In this document: piece after piece, positions 32,581 to 40,994 of the stretch
Numbering within the stretch: the stretch's first letter is position 1
Layout: the number at the start of each line of letters is the position of its first letter
Assembly: GCA_021791815.1 (NCBI GenBank)
Contig: JAJYVV010000003.1
Location: 1-52,212, forward strand
Direction: 5' to 3'
DNA length: 52,212 nt
From: Bacillota bacterium
GTDB taxonomy: Bacteria; Bacillota; Sulfobacillia; RBS10-35; JAJYVN01
Notes under the pieces: model-generated
The model's input: only the letters and a program-made list of their open reading frames with translations
Told to the model about the DNA's origin: nothing
Databases searched by the model: none
Position numbers and translations under genes: made by a program

Positions 32581-34938
32581 GTGCACCGTCCCGGGCGGTG
32601 GGCGCTGGCCCGCCGGGTCGCGGCGGTGCCGTTCGCCCTGGCGGTCGCGGGGTGCGCGGCCGCTCCGGCGTCCCAGAGGGCGCATTCGCCGCGGCCGCCC
32701 ATCGGCACCCCGGGCTCCCGCTCCCCGGGCTCCGCTCCCGCGCCCACCTCCTCCAGCACCGCCACGCCCACCGCCGCGGCGTCGTCCTCTTCGATCGCGC
32801 CGCCCCCCGCGGCGTCGGCGATGCCCGCCCTGCCGGTGACCCTGGGGCCGGCGGCGAGCATGACGCCGCCTCCCGCCTACATCCCGACCCTGCGGTTCAC
32901 CGACGCGGCGTTCCCATCGGCCGCCGACGGCTGGGCTTCGGGGGTGGCCACGCCCGGCTGCGGCGGCATGGGCAGCACGCGCACGGCCACGGGCGGCGTG
33001 ATCGAGGCCACGACCGACGGCGGCGCCACGTGGACCGTGCAGTACCAGGGTCCGGACGCCGTGCTGGCACTGGCATTCGCCGATCCGCTGCACGGGTGGG
33101 CCATCGCGGTGCCGGCGGCCTCCATCTCCGCGTGCAGCGCGCTTCCATCGCCGGGCCAGCTGGCGGGCCAGGTCCTGCTCGCGACGACGGACGGCGGGCA
33201 CACCTGGGCCGCGGTCGACACCGACGCCGCCGGCATCGACGCCCTCTCCTTCTCGGGAGCCGAGCACGGCTTCGCCGGCCGGACGGGATGTCCGGGCTCG
33301 ACGCCGCCGGGGGCCGCCGGATGCGGCGGCGGCCTGCTGCGCACGACGGATGGGGGGCGCACCTGGCAGGCCGTTCCTTCGGCGGATCCGCCGGTGGGCG
33401 GCGCCGGCCTCCCGCTTCCGGTCCTGGCGGTGACCGCCGCCGGAGCCAACCTGTGGGCCCTGGAGGCGGGGCCCACCGGCGGGACAAGTCCCGCCGGGCC
33501 GGCCGGCGTCGCGCGCGTGATGGCCAGTGCCGACGGCGGCGCTTCGTGGTCGCCGGGGGGCACGCTGCCCCTGGCGGACCCGGGGGAGGGCGCCGGGGCC
33601 GTCGGCGCACTGGCGTTCAGCTCTGCTGCCGTGGGCTATGCGAGCGTCTACGCCCTGGGGTCGTGCGCAATGGCGGGGTGCGGCGTCAACGCCGTGTTCC
33701 GCACCGCCGACGGCGGCGCCTCGTGGAGCGTGGTCACCGCGGGCCAGCCTCGCTGTAACGTCGCGCGCCCCGCGCTGGCGGCCACGTCGGCGGAGGCGCT
33801 CGTGGCGCGCGGCGTCAACCTGGCGGCGTGCGCGGGTCCGCAGACCACGCTGGTGCGGTCCACGAACGGCGGGGCGACGTGGAACGCCGCAACGACATGG
33901 TCCGAGCTCGGGCCCGTGCGCCTGCTTGCGCCGCCGGGCGGCGCCGCGACGTTCTGGGCCGTGTCCGGCCCGGCGCTGCTGCGCTCGGCCGACGGCGGCG
34001 CCACCTGGGCGCAGGTGCTGCCCGCGCCCGCGCCCACGGCCGCCGTGGAGTTCCTCTCGCCCACGGTGGGCTGGGGCGTCGGCACGGTCTCGGACCCGGG
34101 CGCCGTCCTCCGCACGTCCGATGGCGGGCGCACCTGGTCCGTCGCCGCCTCGTTCGCGGGCGCCGAGCTGTCCGGGGTCAGCTTCGCGAGCGCCCGCGAC
34201 GGCTGGGTCGTGGGCGCGACGCCGGCATGGGACCCGCAGTCCGGCACCGGCCTGCTGGGGCACACGGCCGACGGGGGCCGCACGTGGGGTCTCGCCGCGC
34301 CGGCGGGCTCCGGCGCGGCGGCCCCGCCGGCGAGTCCCATCCCCAACGCGGCGGCCGTCCGGTTCCTGTCCGCCCGGGACGGCGTCCTCATCGGCCTCGG
34401 CGCGAGCTCGGCCTGCTCGTCGGGCTGCCCGCCGCCCGACCTCTTCACCAGCGGCGACGCCGGCGCGACGTGGCGGTCCTCCGGCGCGGTGCCCAGCCCC
34501 GGGGGCCTTGCCGCCGCGGACATCACCAGCACCGGCGCGGTGTGGGGCGTCTGGGGAGGCGGGGCGGGCTGCGGCCCCGTCCTCCGCGAGGGGGCCGGCG
34601 CGCCGGCCCGCTGGACGGCGCTCGGCTGCCTCTCCGGGCTGTCCTTCGCCGGCAGCCCGCAGGTGCAGTTCGCATCGCCGGCGCAGGGCTACGCGGTCCT
34701 GCTGCAGGTCCTGCGCCCCGTCGATCCGGGGAAGCGCGCCGCGGTCACGCGCCCGCTCCTGCTGTCCACCGCGGACGGGGGCCGCACATGGACCGCCGCG
34801 CCGCTGCCCCTGGCGGCCGACGACTGGTTCGGCAACAGCCTGTTCTTCCTCGATCCGGGCCACGGCTGGCTGCTCAGCGGCGGCGCCGTCTGGGAGACCA
34901 CCGACGGCGGTGCGCACTGGACGGGTCTGGCGTTCTGA
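32581..34938 (+). CDS. Large Asp-box (BNR) repeat lipoprotein
   Basis: Probable extracytoplasmic beta-propeller, 785 residues. GTG 32581 follows CGGAGG by 8 bases and gives a compact lipoprotein signal (VHRPGRWALARRVAAVPFA, then LAVAGC); GTG 32572 and the track ATG are alternatives. A Ser/Thr/Pro-rich linker spans about residues 30-90. About twelve Asp-box repeats follow, including TTDGGATW, TTDGGHTW, TTDGGRTW, SADGGASW, TADGGASW, STNGGATW, SADGGATW, TSDGGRTW, TADGGRTW and TTDGGAHW. This is enough for two propellers. No catalytic domain is attached. It resembles the smaller lipoprotein at 10850 and Ycf48-like propellers. The ligand is unknown. Confidence 0.88.
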   Translation: MHRPGRWALARRVAAVPFALAVAGCAAAPASQRAHSPRPPIGTPGSRSPGSAPAPTSSSTATPTAAASSSSIAPPPAASAMPALPVTLGPAASMTPPPAYIPTLRFTDAAFPSAADGWASGVATPGCGGMGSTRTATGGVIEATTDGGATWTVQYQGPDAVLALAFADPLHGWAIAVPAASISACSALPSPGQLAGQVLLATTDGGHTWAAVDTDAAGIDALSFSGAEHGFAGRTGCPGSTPPGAAGCGGGLLRTTDGGRTWQAVPSADPPVGGAGLPLPVLAVTAAGANLWALEAGPTGGTSPAGPAGVARVMASADGGASWSPGGTLPLADPGEGAGAVGALAFSSAAVGYASVYALGSCAMAGCGVNAVFRTADGGASWSVVTAGQPRCNVARPALAATSAEALVARGVNLAACAGPQTTLVRSTNGGATWNAATTWSELGPVRLLAPPGGAATFWAVSGPALLRSADGGATWAQVLPAPAPTAAVEFLSPTVGWGVGTVSDPGAVLRTSDGGRTWSVAASFAGAELSGVSFASARDGWVVGATPAWDPQSGTGLLGHTADGGRTWGLAAPAGSGAAAPPASPIPNAAAVRFLSARDGVLIGLGASSACSSGCPPPDLFTSGDAGATWRSSGAVPSPGGLAAADITSTGAVWGVWGGGAGCGPVLREGAGAPARWTALGCLSGLSFAGSPQVQFASPAQGYAVLLQVLRPVDPGKRAAVTRPLLLSTADGGRTWTAAPLPLAADDWFGNSLFFLDPGHGWLLSGGAVWETTDGGAHWTGLAF

Positions 34939-35024
34939 CCCGTGGTCCGGGGCTGGAGGAGGGGCACGGCCGGCGACCGGGGGCCCCCGGCGACGGGCGG
35001 CCCCGGTGCCCGGGTGCGTCCCCC

Positions 35025-36050
35025 TCAAGGCCGGGCGGCCAGTTGCGCCAGGGCCGCGCGCGCCCGAAGAGCCGCCCCGATGTCGCCGGCTTCCCAGGTC
35101 TTCGAGCCCAGTGCCTCCCACCACAGGGCGAGCAGCGGGGGCTCGTGCCCGTCCAGCCAGGCGGCCAGGGCTCCGGGTTCCGCGGCGACGCCGAGGAGCG
35201 GCGCCACGTTGCGGAGCACCGTGATGCGGACCAGCTCCCGGCTCACGAGGCCCCACTGGCCCCAGGCGACCTCCCGGCGCCAGGCCGCCCCGGCCCTTTC
35301 CGCCTCCTCCACCGTCTCCGCGCTGAGGCCGAAGCGGAGCGCCTGGGCCGCGGCCGCACCGGATCCGGGCCCCGCCGCCTCGCTGGCGACTCCGCGTGCC
35401 CACCGCAGCAGGGCCATGGCCGCGTCGTGGCGCGACGCGGCGTCCTCGCGCCCGCGGGGCAGCGCCCCGCCATCCGCCAGGGCCCGGGCGGCGTCGGGCC
35501 CGACCGCGGCACGCAGCCGGCCCAGGAGGTGGTGCCCCGACGGCGGGACGCCCCTCGCCAGCAGGGCGGCGTGTGCGGCCGAGACCACCGCCTGCCTGCA
35601 GCCGTCGATGGCGGCCGGGCCGGCGGTGCCCTCCGCCGGGGGCTCCGGGCCCATCGCGGCCGCGGCGCGTGCGGCCCGCGCCCCCGGGTCCCGCCAAGGG
35701 AGCCGGGCGTCCACCCCGAGTCGCCCGAGTCGTCCATCGTCCAGCAGGATGACGCCGCAGGCGAGCCGCGGTAGCCACCAACCCCCCGCAAGGCCTCGCG
35801 CGAAGGCGGCCCAGCTCGCGCGCACCACGTCGTCCCCCACGCCGTCGCGGTCGGAGAGCAGCATCACGTCGCCGTCGCTGGCCGGGCCGGCGTCGCCCCA
35901 GGCGGCCGACCCGTACAGCAGGGCTGCGTCGAAGCGCTCGGCGTCGCGCCATGCGGGGATGGCGGCGGCGGCCGCCGCCCGGATGCGCGCGCTCTCCGGT
36001 GTCGGCCGGGCCTCGCAGGGCGCCACAGGGGCGTCCACGGGTTCCACCAT
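35025..36050 (-). CDS. Nucleotidyltransferase-fold protein (aminoglycoside adenylyltransferase-like)
   Basis: The N-terminal domain has the pol-beta nucleotidyltransferase signature LLYGSAAWGDAGPASDGDVMLL, with GS and DxD metal ligands, around residues 45-66. A long Ala-rich helical C-terminal domain follows, as in ANT-type and related enzymes. ATG 36050 is used; GTG 36047 and the upstream ATG 36164 are alternatives, and none has a strong ribosome site. The length is 341 residues. It may transfer a nucleotide to a small molecule or protein, but resistance is not implied by sequence alone. It is convergent with the Asp-box lipoprotein gene. Confidence 0.75.
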   Translation of the reverse strand: MVEPVDAPVAPCEARPTPESARIRAAAAAAIPAWRDAERFDAALLYGSAAWGDAGPASDGDVMLLSDRDGVGDDVVRASWAAFARGLAGGWWLPRLACGVILLDDGRLGRLGVDARLPWRDPGARAARAAAAMGPEPPAEGTAGPAAIDGCRQAVVSAAHAALLARGVPPSGHHLLGRLRAAVGPDAARALADGGALPRGREDAASRHDAAMALLRWARGVASEAAGPGSGAAAAQALRFGLSAETVEEAERAGAAWRREVAWGQWGLVSRELVRITVLRNVAPLLGVAAEPGALAAWLDGHEPPLLALWWEALGSKTWEAGDIGAALRARAALAQLAARP

Positions 36051-36419
36051 CCCTTCGTCTCGCCCGCCGTCCAGCTGCCGGCAGGCGGCCGGACGGGCCC
36101 GGTCTCCCACCCGCGGCCCGGCCGTGTCCGGGGCGGACCCCGGGCCCTCGTGGGGGCGGGTCATGTCGTGGATACCCTGCAGGGGCTGAACCCCCTCTGC
36201 AGCGACACGCCCGCACGCCGCAAAGAACCGCACGGTCCCGGGTTGTCCGCGACCACCCACGGCGCGCGTCGCCTCCGCCGGGGCGCGGGATGGGGGGCGA
36301 CGACGGGCGAGGCCGTTTCGGCCGCCCGGAGAGGTCCCGCCGGCCACCGGGATGAATCGCCGGCCAGACGTGATGGCGCATGCCGGCGCCGCGGGCCAGC
36401 GGGCGGCGCCAGGTCCTCG
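36051..36419. other. Stretch without an intact gene
   Basis: About 370 bases lie between the nucleotidyltransferase start and the solute-binding relic. This is where the signal peptide and first lobe of the binding protein would be expected, but I find no convincing remnant in any frame. Confidence 0.4.
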
Positions 36420-37526
36420 GGGGCGCGGCCGCGGCTGGTCCTGGACCAGCTCGCGCCCTGGCCCCCGAGGGGAACGCCGTGGCTCGTGGCATACGGCCAC
36501 ACCGGCGACATCCTCGGCATCAGTCCGGGCATGGTCCACAACGACGCCCACCCCAACTTCCCGGACCTGCGGCCGCTGCTGTCGGCGCCCAACCGCTCCC
36601 CGGCGGCCCTGCTGCCCGGGGCCGTGGCGGACCACCAGGACGGGAGCGTCCTGCGCGGCCTGCCGCTCGTCGTGGGCGAGTGGCAGTTCTACGCGAACCC
36701 GCCGTTGCTCGGGGAACTCGGCGTCGCCTCGCCCCCACGGTGGACCTGGCAGGCCTTCGTGGATGCGCTCGCCCGGGCTGTCGGCCGGGGGAGCGCCCCT
36801 TCCTCCGTGCTGGTGGCGGGGACCGGCTGGGGGGATGCCAACCTCTGAGGGGCCCTGGTTCCGGGCCTGGGCGGGAGCCTGACGGCCGGAGGTGCCCTGG
36901 ACCTGAGCGGAGCCGTGGCCGCGACGACGCGGCTCGTGTCCGTGGCGCGCGGCTGCGGGTGGCACCCGGATCCGGAGAGCAACTGCAACAACCCGCACTG
37001 GAGCGACTTCTACACCGGGGGCTTCTTGCGGAGCGCCGGGGATGCGCTGTTCGCGTTCCTCCAGCCGATGCGCATCTATCCGGGCCGCGTGCCGCCCGCG
37101 CTGCGGAGCCTGCCGACCGCGGCGTTTCCGCGGATGCCGGCCCGAGACGTCGTGCCCGCGTACTCCGGCCTGGGCCTGTCCCCGTACGCGACCGATCCCG
37201 AGCTGGCCACGCAGGTCCTGCTGTGGCTGTATGAGCCTCGGCAGCAGCGGCTGCTCGCCGCCCATGGCTGGCTCCCGGTGGTGGAGGCCGTGGCCCAGCA
37301 GGTCTGGCCGACCCTGCGGGGCGCCATGCCCCCCTTCTGGGCGAAGTTCGATGCCCCGGGGTACACCGACGTTCAGGAGCAGATCACGGCGGGCCGGCCG
37401 ACGAACCCCATCGCGCTGAGCATTGCGGTGGAGGACGCCTGCCAGGCCCTGTATGGCGGCGCGGACGTCGCGCAGGAGTTGGCCACCCTGCAGAAGCGAC
37501 TGGAGGCGTTGATCGGGGCGGGCTGA
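36420..37526 (+). pseudogene. ABC-type extracellular solute-binding protein, N-terminally truncated and split by TGA
   Basis: The reading frame shows a sugar-type binding protein: LVLDQLAPWPP, GLPLVVGEWQFYANPPLLGELGVASPPRWTWQAFVDAL, then after the stop NPHWSDFYTGGFLRSAGDALFAFL and a typical C-terminal half. Both halves are in the same frame and are separated only by TGA at 36846-36848. The sequence right after the stop stays plausible (GALVPGLGGSLTAGG). A TGG-to-TGA change is the simplest explanation. No signal peptide or first beta-strand is present, so the 5' part is also lost. No permease or ATPase genes are nearby. TGA is a normal stop throughout this window. Confidence 0.75.
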
Positions 37527-37603
37527 GAGCGCCGATGCGGGGCCCGGGCGCGCCGGCCCCGGCGGGGCGTGAGGCGGCGAGCCCCGGGACCGCGCGGTCG
37601 CCG

Positions 37604-38656
37604 TCAGGCCTCCCCGTACACGGGCCACGGGAAGGAGGAGCGCACCGGGACATACCGCGCGGTGCGGGCGGCATCCAGGGCCGCGAGCATCACCTCGAGG
37701 ACGTGGTAGGCGTGCGGACCGGTCATCGCCGGCCGCGTCCCGGAGGCCAGGCACTCCGCGACGTACGAGGCGCCGCACGACCAGTGGTAGCCCTCCTGAT
37801 CGGTGGCGCGCGTTTCCCAGCCGGTGGCGCCCGCGCGGCTGACCTCGATCCCGCGGGGCGCGAAGTCGTGGCCCAGCCAGCTGACCGCGCCCCCGGTGCC
37901 CAGGAGTTCGATCGTGGCCCGGCGGTCGTGCTCCGGCGGATACACGAAGCCCGTCATGATGCTCCCGAAGCGGGCGTCGCCGAAGTCGAGCAGGAGCATG
38001 GTGTTGTCATCGGCCTCGACCGTGATCTCGGCTCCCGCGACCGTGCGGCGGGGCCGGGCCACGCCGGACAGGGCCACGACGCCGCGGGCCGGTCCGAGGA
38101 GGCCCGTCAGGGTGGTGACGTTGTACACGCCGAGGTCGAAGAGCGCGCCGCCGCCCGCCTTGTAGAACCACTCCGCATGCGGGCCGCCGTGCCCGTACTT
38201 CGCCCGGGCCGCGCAGACCTTGCCGATCTCGCCCCCGCCGACGACCTTGGCCGCCGCCCGGAAGGTCGGGCTGAGGACGCAGTTGGGCGCGCCATACAGC
38301 CCGAGACCTCGCCGTTCCGCTTCCTCCAGCAGAGCGGCGCCGTCCGCCAGGGACGTCGCGATCGGTTTCTCGCACCAGACGTGGCGGCCGGCCCGCAGAC
38401 CCTTCCGGTTGATCGGCGCGTGCAGGGGCATCGGGGTCAGGTTGACCAGCAACTCGAAATCGGCCCGGGCGAGCATGGCGTCGACGTCCGTGAACGCGCG
38501 GGCCACGCCGTGGCGCTGCGCCGCGCGGCGCGCGCGTTCCGGGTCGACGTCGCACACCGCCTCGACCTGCACCGCTGCGCTCGCCGCAAGGTTGGGCAGA
38601 TACGCGCCCTCGCTCACCCCGCCGCAACCGACCACGCCCACGCGCGTGCGCGCCAC
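37604..38656 (-). CDS. Gfo/Idh/MocA family oxidoreductase
   Basis: Predicted NAD(P)-dependent dehydrogenase, 350 residues. GTG 38656 is preceded by GGAGG at 8 bases; the longer track frame is upstream noise. The Rossmann motif is VGVVGCGGVSEGAYLPNL, the lysine motif is WCEKPIATSL, and GGGALFDLGVYNVTTLTGLLG carries the candidate catalytic Asp. The family is clear and all core motifs are intact. It is divergent from the dienelactone-hydrolase-like gene. The substrate is probably a sugar derivative. Confidence 0.92.
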   Translation of the reverse strand: MARTRVGVVGCGGVSEGAYLPNLAASAAVQVEAVCDVDPERARRAAQRHGVARAFTDVDAMLARADFELLVNLTPMPLHAPINRKGLRAGRHVWCEKPIATSLADGAALLEEAERRGLGLYGAPNCVLSPTFRAAAKVVGGGEIGKVCAARAKYGHGGPHAEWFYKAGGGALFDLGVYNVTTLTGLLGPARGVVALSGVARPRRTVAGAEITVEADDNTMLLLDFGDARFGSIMTGFVYPPEHDRRATIELLGTGGAVSWLGHDFAPRGIEVSRAGATGWETRATDQEGYHWSCGASYVAECLASGTRPAMTGPHAYHVLEVMLAALDAARTARYVPVRSSFPWPVYGEA

Positions 38657-38984
38657 GCACGACCCCTCCAGCACCCGCCGGCGATGCGCTTGCCGCGGCA
38701 GACCACGGATTCGCCAGGGGCGCGCCCGTTCCCGTCCGACGCGGAGGCGCGGGCGTTCCCCGGGTGCCCCATGACCCCGAGGGGTCGGGGCCACGATACG
38801 CGGGGCCCCACGGCGAGTGGTCGGCCAGGAGTCGCCACCATGACCACCGAAGTTGCGGCTGGTCCGGATGCGGACCCCGCGCCGCAAGGCGCCCGCGGGC
38901 CGCCGCTCGGCCCCAGCCCGGCGGCTCGCCCTCCGCGGGCAGGCGGCGGCCACGACGCTCGTTGCTGAGGGGAGTGGGCGGCCC
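38657..38984. other. Divergent intergenic region
   Basis: This 328-base region should contain promoters for the oxidoreductase and the hydrolase. It holds a perfect palindrome, listed separately, and no convincing ORF. Confidence 0.45.
38773..38786. promoter_or_regulatory. Palindrome in the divergent promoter region
   Basis: GACCCCGAGGGGTC has 6-bp arms around GA. Its central position between divergent starts makes it a candidate operator. Confidence 0.35.
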
Positions 38985-39752
38985 GTGTGGAACTCGTTCC
39001 GCACCGACGCGCAGGTCTCCATCGAGACCGAGATCATCCGGTACCCGGGCGGCGGCGGAGACCAGATTCACGCGTACATCGCGCGCCCCCGCGGGGCGGG
39101 CCGACATCCGGGGGTGGTCCTCGTGCACCACATGCCCGGCTGGGACGAGTTCTACCAGGAATTCGCCGAACGGCTGGCGCGCCACGGGTACCTGGTCATT
39201 TGCCCAGACCTGTATTGCCGCTTCGGCCATGGGACGTCGGATGACGTCACGGCGAAGGTGCGGAGCCAGGGCGGCGTCCACGACGACAGCGTGGTGGCGG
39301 ACTGCGGGGCCGCGCTCGCCTGGCTCAAGGCGCAGCCCGACTGCAGCGGCAAGGTGGCCATCATGGGCACCTGTTCCGGCGGGCGCCACGCCCTGCTGGC
39401 GGCCTCCAGGGTGCCGGGCTTCGCCGCCGTCGTCGACCTGTGGGGCGGCGGAGTGGTGGCGTCGCCCGATCAGCTGAGCCCGGCCCGTCCGGTCGCCCCG
39501 ATCGACTACACGAAGGATCTCCAGGTGCCCCTGCTCGGCCTGTTCGGCAATGATGACCGGTCCCCGAGCCCGGACCAGGTCGACCTGCACGAGGCCGAGC
39601 TGCGCAAGTACGGTAAGGACTATGAGTTCCACCGATACGATGGAGCCGGCCACGGCTTCTTCTATTACCACACCCCGAACTACCGCCCGGCGCAGACGAT
39701 GGATGCCTGGGGCAAGATATTCGCGTTCTTTCAGAAGCACCTGAGCGACTGA
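38985..39752 (+). CDS. Dienelactone-hydrolase family protein
   Basis: Alpha/beta hydrolase, 255 residues, starting at GTG 38985 behind GAGGGGAG; the track start includes about 44 extra codons with no support. The nucleophile is cysteine, as in dienelactone hydrolase (GTCSGG, Cys130). The acid is in GNDDRS (Asp190 or Asp191) and the base in GAGHGF (His223). Other family segments are VVLVHHMPGWDEFYQEFAERLARHGYLVICPDLYCR. It probably hydrolyses a lactone or small ester in the cytoplasm. It is followed after 23 bases by a small conserved gene on the same strand. Confidence 0.9.
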   Translation: MWNSFRTDAQVSIETEIIRYPGGGGDQIHAYIARPRGAGRHPGVVLVHHMPGWDEFYQEFAERLARHGYLVICPDLYCRFGHGTSDDVTAKVRSQGGVHDDSVVADCGAALAWLKAQPDCSGKVAIMGTCSGGRHALLAASRVPGFAAVVDLWGGGVVASPDQLSPARPVAPIDYTKDLQVPLLGLFGNDDRSPSPDQVDLHEAELRKYGKDYEFHRYDGAGHGFFYYHTPNYRPAQTMDAWGKIFAFFQKHLSD

Positions 39753-39775
39753 TCCAAGCGGGGGGATGGGACGTC

Positions 39776-40060
39776 ATGTGCACCATGATTTCGAATACGG
39801 TCCGCATGCGGGGAGCGGCCAAGGGTCGGCCCGGGTGGTTCGGCATCACCCAGGCCACCGTCGCCTTCGACCACCCGGTCAACGGCGGCCTGGAGCACGC
39901 GGTGCTGCTCGACTTCTCGAATTACGCCCTCGAGCCCGGAGCGCGCGTCGCCGTGGAGTTGGACCTGGCCTCCGCCCGTGCCTTGGTGGACAAGCTGACG
40001 GCGGCGCTGGATGCGGCCGAAGCCGGCGGCTTCGCGCCGGATGCGGAAACGTGGCGGTGA
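39776..40060 (+). CDS. Small conserved protein (possibly DUF6295 family)
   Basis: The 94-residue cytoplasmic protein starts at ATG 39776 with a GGGGGGATGGG stretch upstream. Characteristic segments are MCTMISNTVRMRGAAKGRPGWFGITQATVAFDHPV, EHAVLLDFSNYALEPGARVAVELDLASARALVDKLTAALD. I recall this pattern from a small uncharacterised family, probably DUF6295. It lies 23 bases after the dienelactone-hydrolase gene, so the two are probably one transcript. Confidence 0.75.
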   Translation: MCTMISNTVRMRGAAKGRPGWFGITQATVAFDHPVNGGLEHAVLLDFSNYALEPGARVAVELDLASARALVDKLTAALDAAEAGGFAPDAETWR

Positions 40061-40228
40061 CCGGAGGCGGGGACGGACCCTCACCGGCTCCGCCCACGGC
40101 GGGCTCCACCGCGCCTCGCGTGGGGACTCTCCGGGGCCGCCCCACTGCGTTCCGGCGCACAGAGATGCGCGGCCAAGGGCCTTCCGTTCCCCGGCGTTGG
40201 GAGCTCCTCGACCCGCCGGACGTGAACC

Positions 40229-40351
40229 ATGGGCCTGCTGCGGTGGCGCCAGTCGCCCCCGCGCCGCGACGCGGGGGAGGCGTGGAGACCCCGGACCAAG
40301 CCCCGGATGTTCGACGGGGCCACCGTGCGCGCGTCCACGAAGCCCCCGTGA
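40229..40351 (+). CDS. Possible small ORF of 40 residues
   Basis: Basic peptide (MGLLRWRQSPPRRDAGEAW...) from ATG 40229. Its stop overlaps the start of a second small ORF in a GTGA arrangement, suggestive of coupling. No ribosome site or homology is evident, so it may be chance. Confidence 0.2.
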   Translation: MGLLRWRQSPPRRDAGEAWRPRTKPRMFDGATVRASTKPP

Positions 40352-40482
40352 TCCTGATCCGCCTCGCCCCGGTCCTGGAGAAGCGGCGGGAGCGGCGCCG
40401 ATCGCCGGCGGCCGAGGTCCCCGCGCCCGGGGCCGCGGAGATCCCGACGCCGCTGCCCCGCGGTCCGTTTCGCCCCGAGTAG
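40348..40482 (+). CDS. Possible small ORF of 44 residues
   Basis: From GTG 40348 the peptide reads VILIRLAPVLEKRRERRRSP and ends with tag two bases before a very strong hairpin. Position before the hairpin and overlap with the previous small ORF are the only support. The frame is also open further upstream. Confidence 0.2.
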   Translation: MILIRLAPVLEKRRERRRSPAAEVPAPGAAEIPTPLPRGPFRPE

Positions 40483-40484
40483 AG

Positions 40485-40529
40485 GGGGGATGGGGCGGGG
40501 CCAGCGCCTCTGGCCCCGCCCCATCCCCC
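40485..40529. terminator. Perfect 19-bp hairpin
   Basis: GGGGGATGGGGCGGGGCCA and its exact complement are separated by GCGCCTC. It lies after the small-ORF region and immediately before the DinB relic. It is the strongest hairpin in the window; there is no T-run. Confidence 0.65.
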
Positions 40530-40530
40530 G

Positions 40531-40893
40531 TTGGGTGCCTGCGATCGCGAGACGGCCAACACGCGCCGCATCCGGGAGAGGGTTCCGGACGACCGGTGCG
40601 GGTGGCAGCCGCACCCGAAGTCGATGACGATGGGCCGCCTCGCGCGCCACGTCGCGGAACTCTTGGCCCGGGCCCCGACGGTCCTCGCGACGGACGGCGC
40701 CGACCACCAGCGGTCGCGCGCGACCTGGACGGCCCGCCGCGGGGAGCAGATCCTCCTTTCCATGCCGCGGCGGGCCCAGCTGCCCATGCAGCTGGCCCAC
40801 GCCATCCACCACCGGGGCCAGCGGAGCGTCTCCCTTCGCCTCAACGAGATCCCCGTGCCCGGCATGGATGGGCCGTCCGTCGACGGGGCCTGA
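40531..40893 (+). pseudogene. DinB-family protein, truncated and internally deleted
   Basis: The reading frame matches DinB/YfiT-type four-helix metalloproteins: RIRERVPDDRCGWQPHPKSMTMGRLARHVAEL at the start and AHAIHHRGQRSVSLRLNEIPVPGMDGPS at the end. The metal histidines (RHVAEL, HHRGQ) survive. Compared with the usual 150-170 residues, about 25 N-terminal residues and roughly 30 residues between LATDGADHQ and TWTARRGEQ are missing, although the frame is kept. The only start is a TTG directly behind the hairpin, with no ribosome site. It is probably a decaying gene; a shortened functional protein is less likely. Confidence 0.65.
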
Positions 40894-40994
40894 GGCCCGC
40901 GCGTCGTCGGCGGACGGCCCTCGTGGGCGCGGACGGACGGGCCGCCCCCCCACGGGGCGGATCGCGGGTTCACGGGGCGGCGTCCCTGCGGCCG

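Noticed and set aside
34977-34990. Terminator after the Asp-box lipoprotein
   Set aside because: CCGGGGGCCCCCGG is a loop-less palindrome, and no spaced stem-loop is visible in the 86-base gap.
35025-36050. Confirmed aminoglycoside resistance gene
   Set aside because: Only the general nucleotidyltransferase signature is seen; nothing in the sequence fixes the substrate.
32473-36492. 1339-residue minus-strand ORF over the Asp-box lipoprotein
   Set aside because: It has no recognisable domain and overlaps a plus-strand gene with clear repeats and signal peptide.
36420-37526. TGA recoded as tryptophan in this organism
   Set aside because: TGA ends many intact genes in the window at the expected family length, so recoding at one site is less likely than a mutation.
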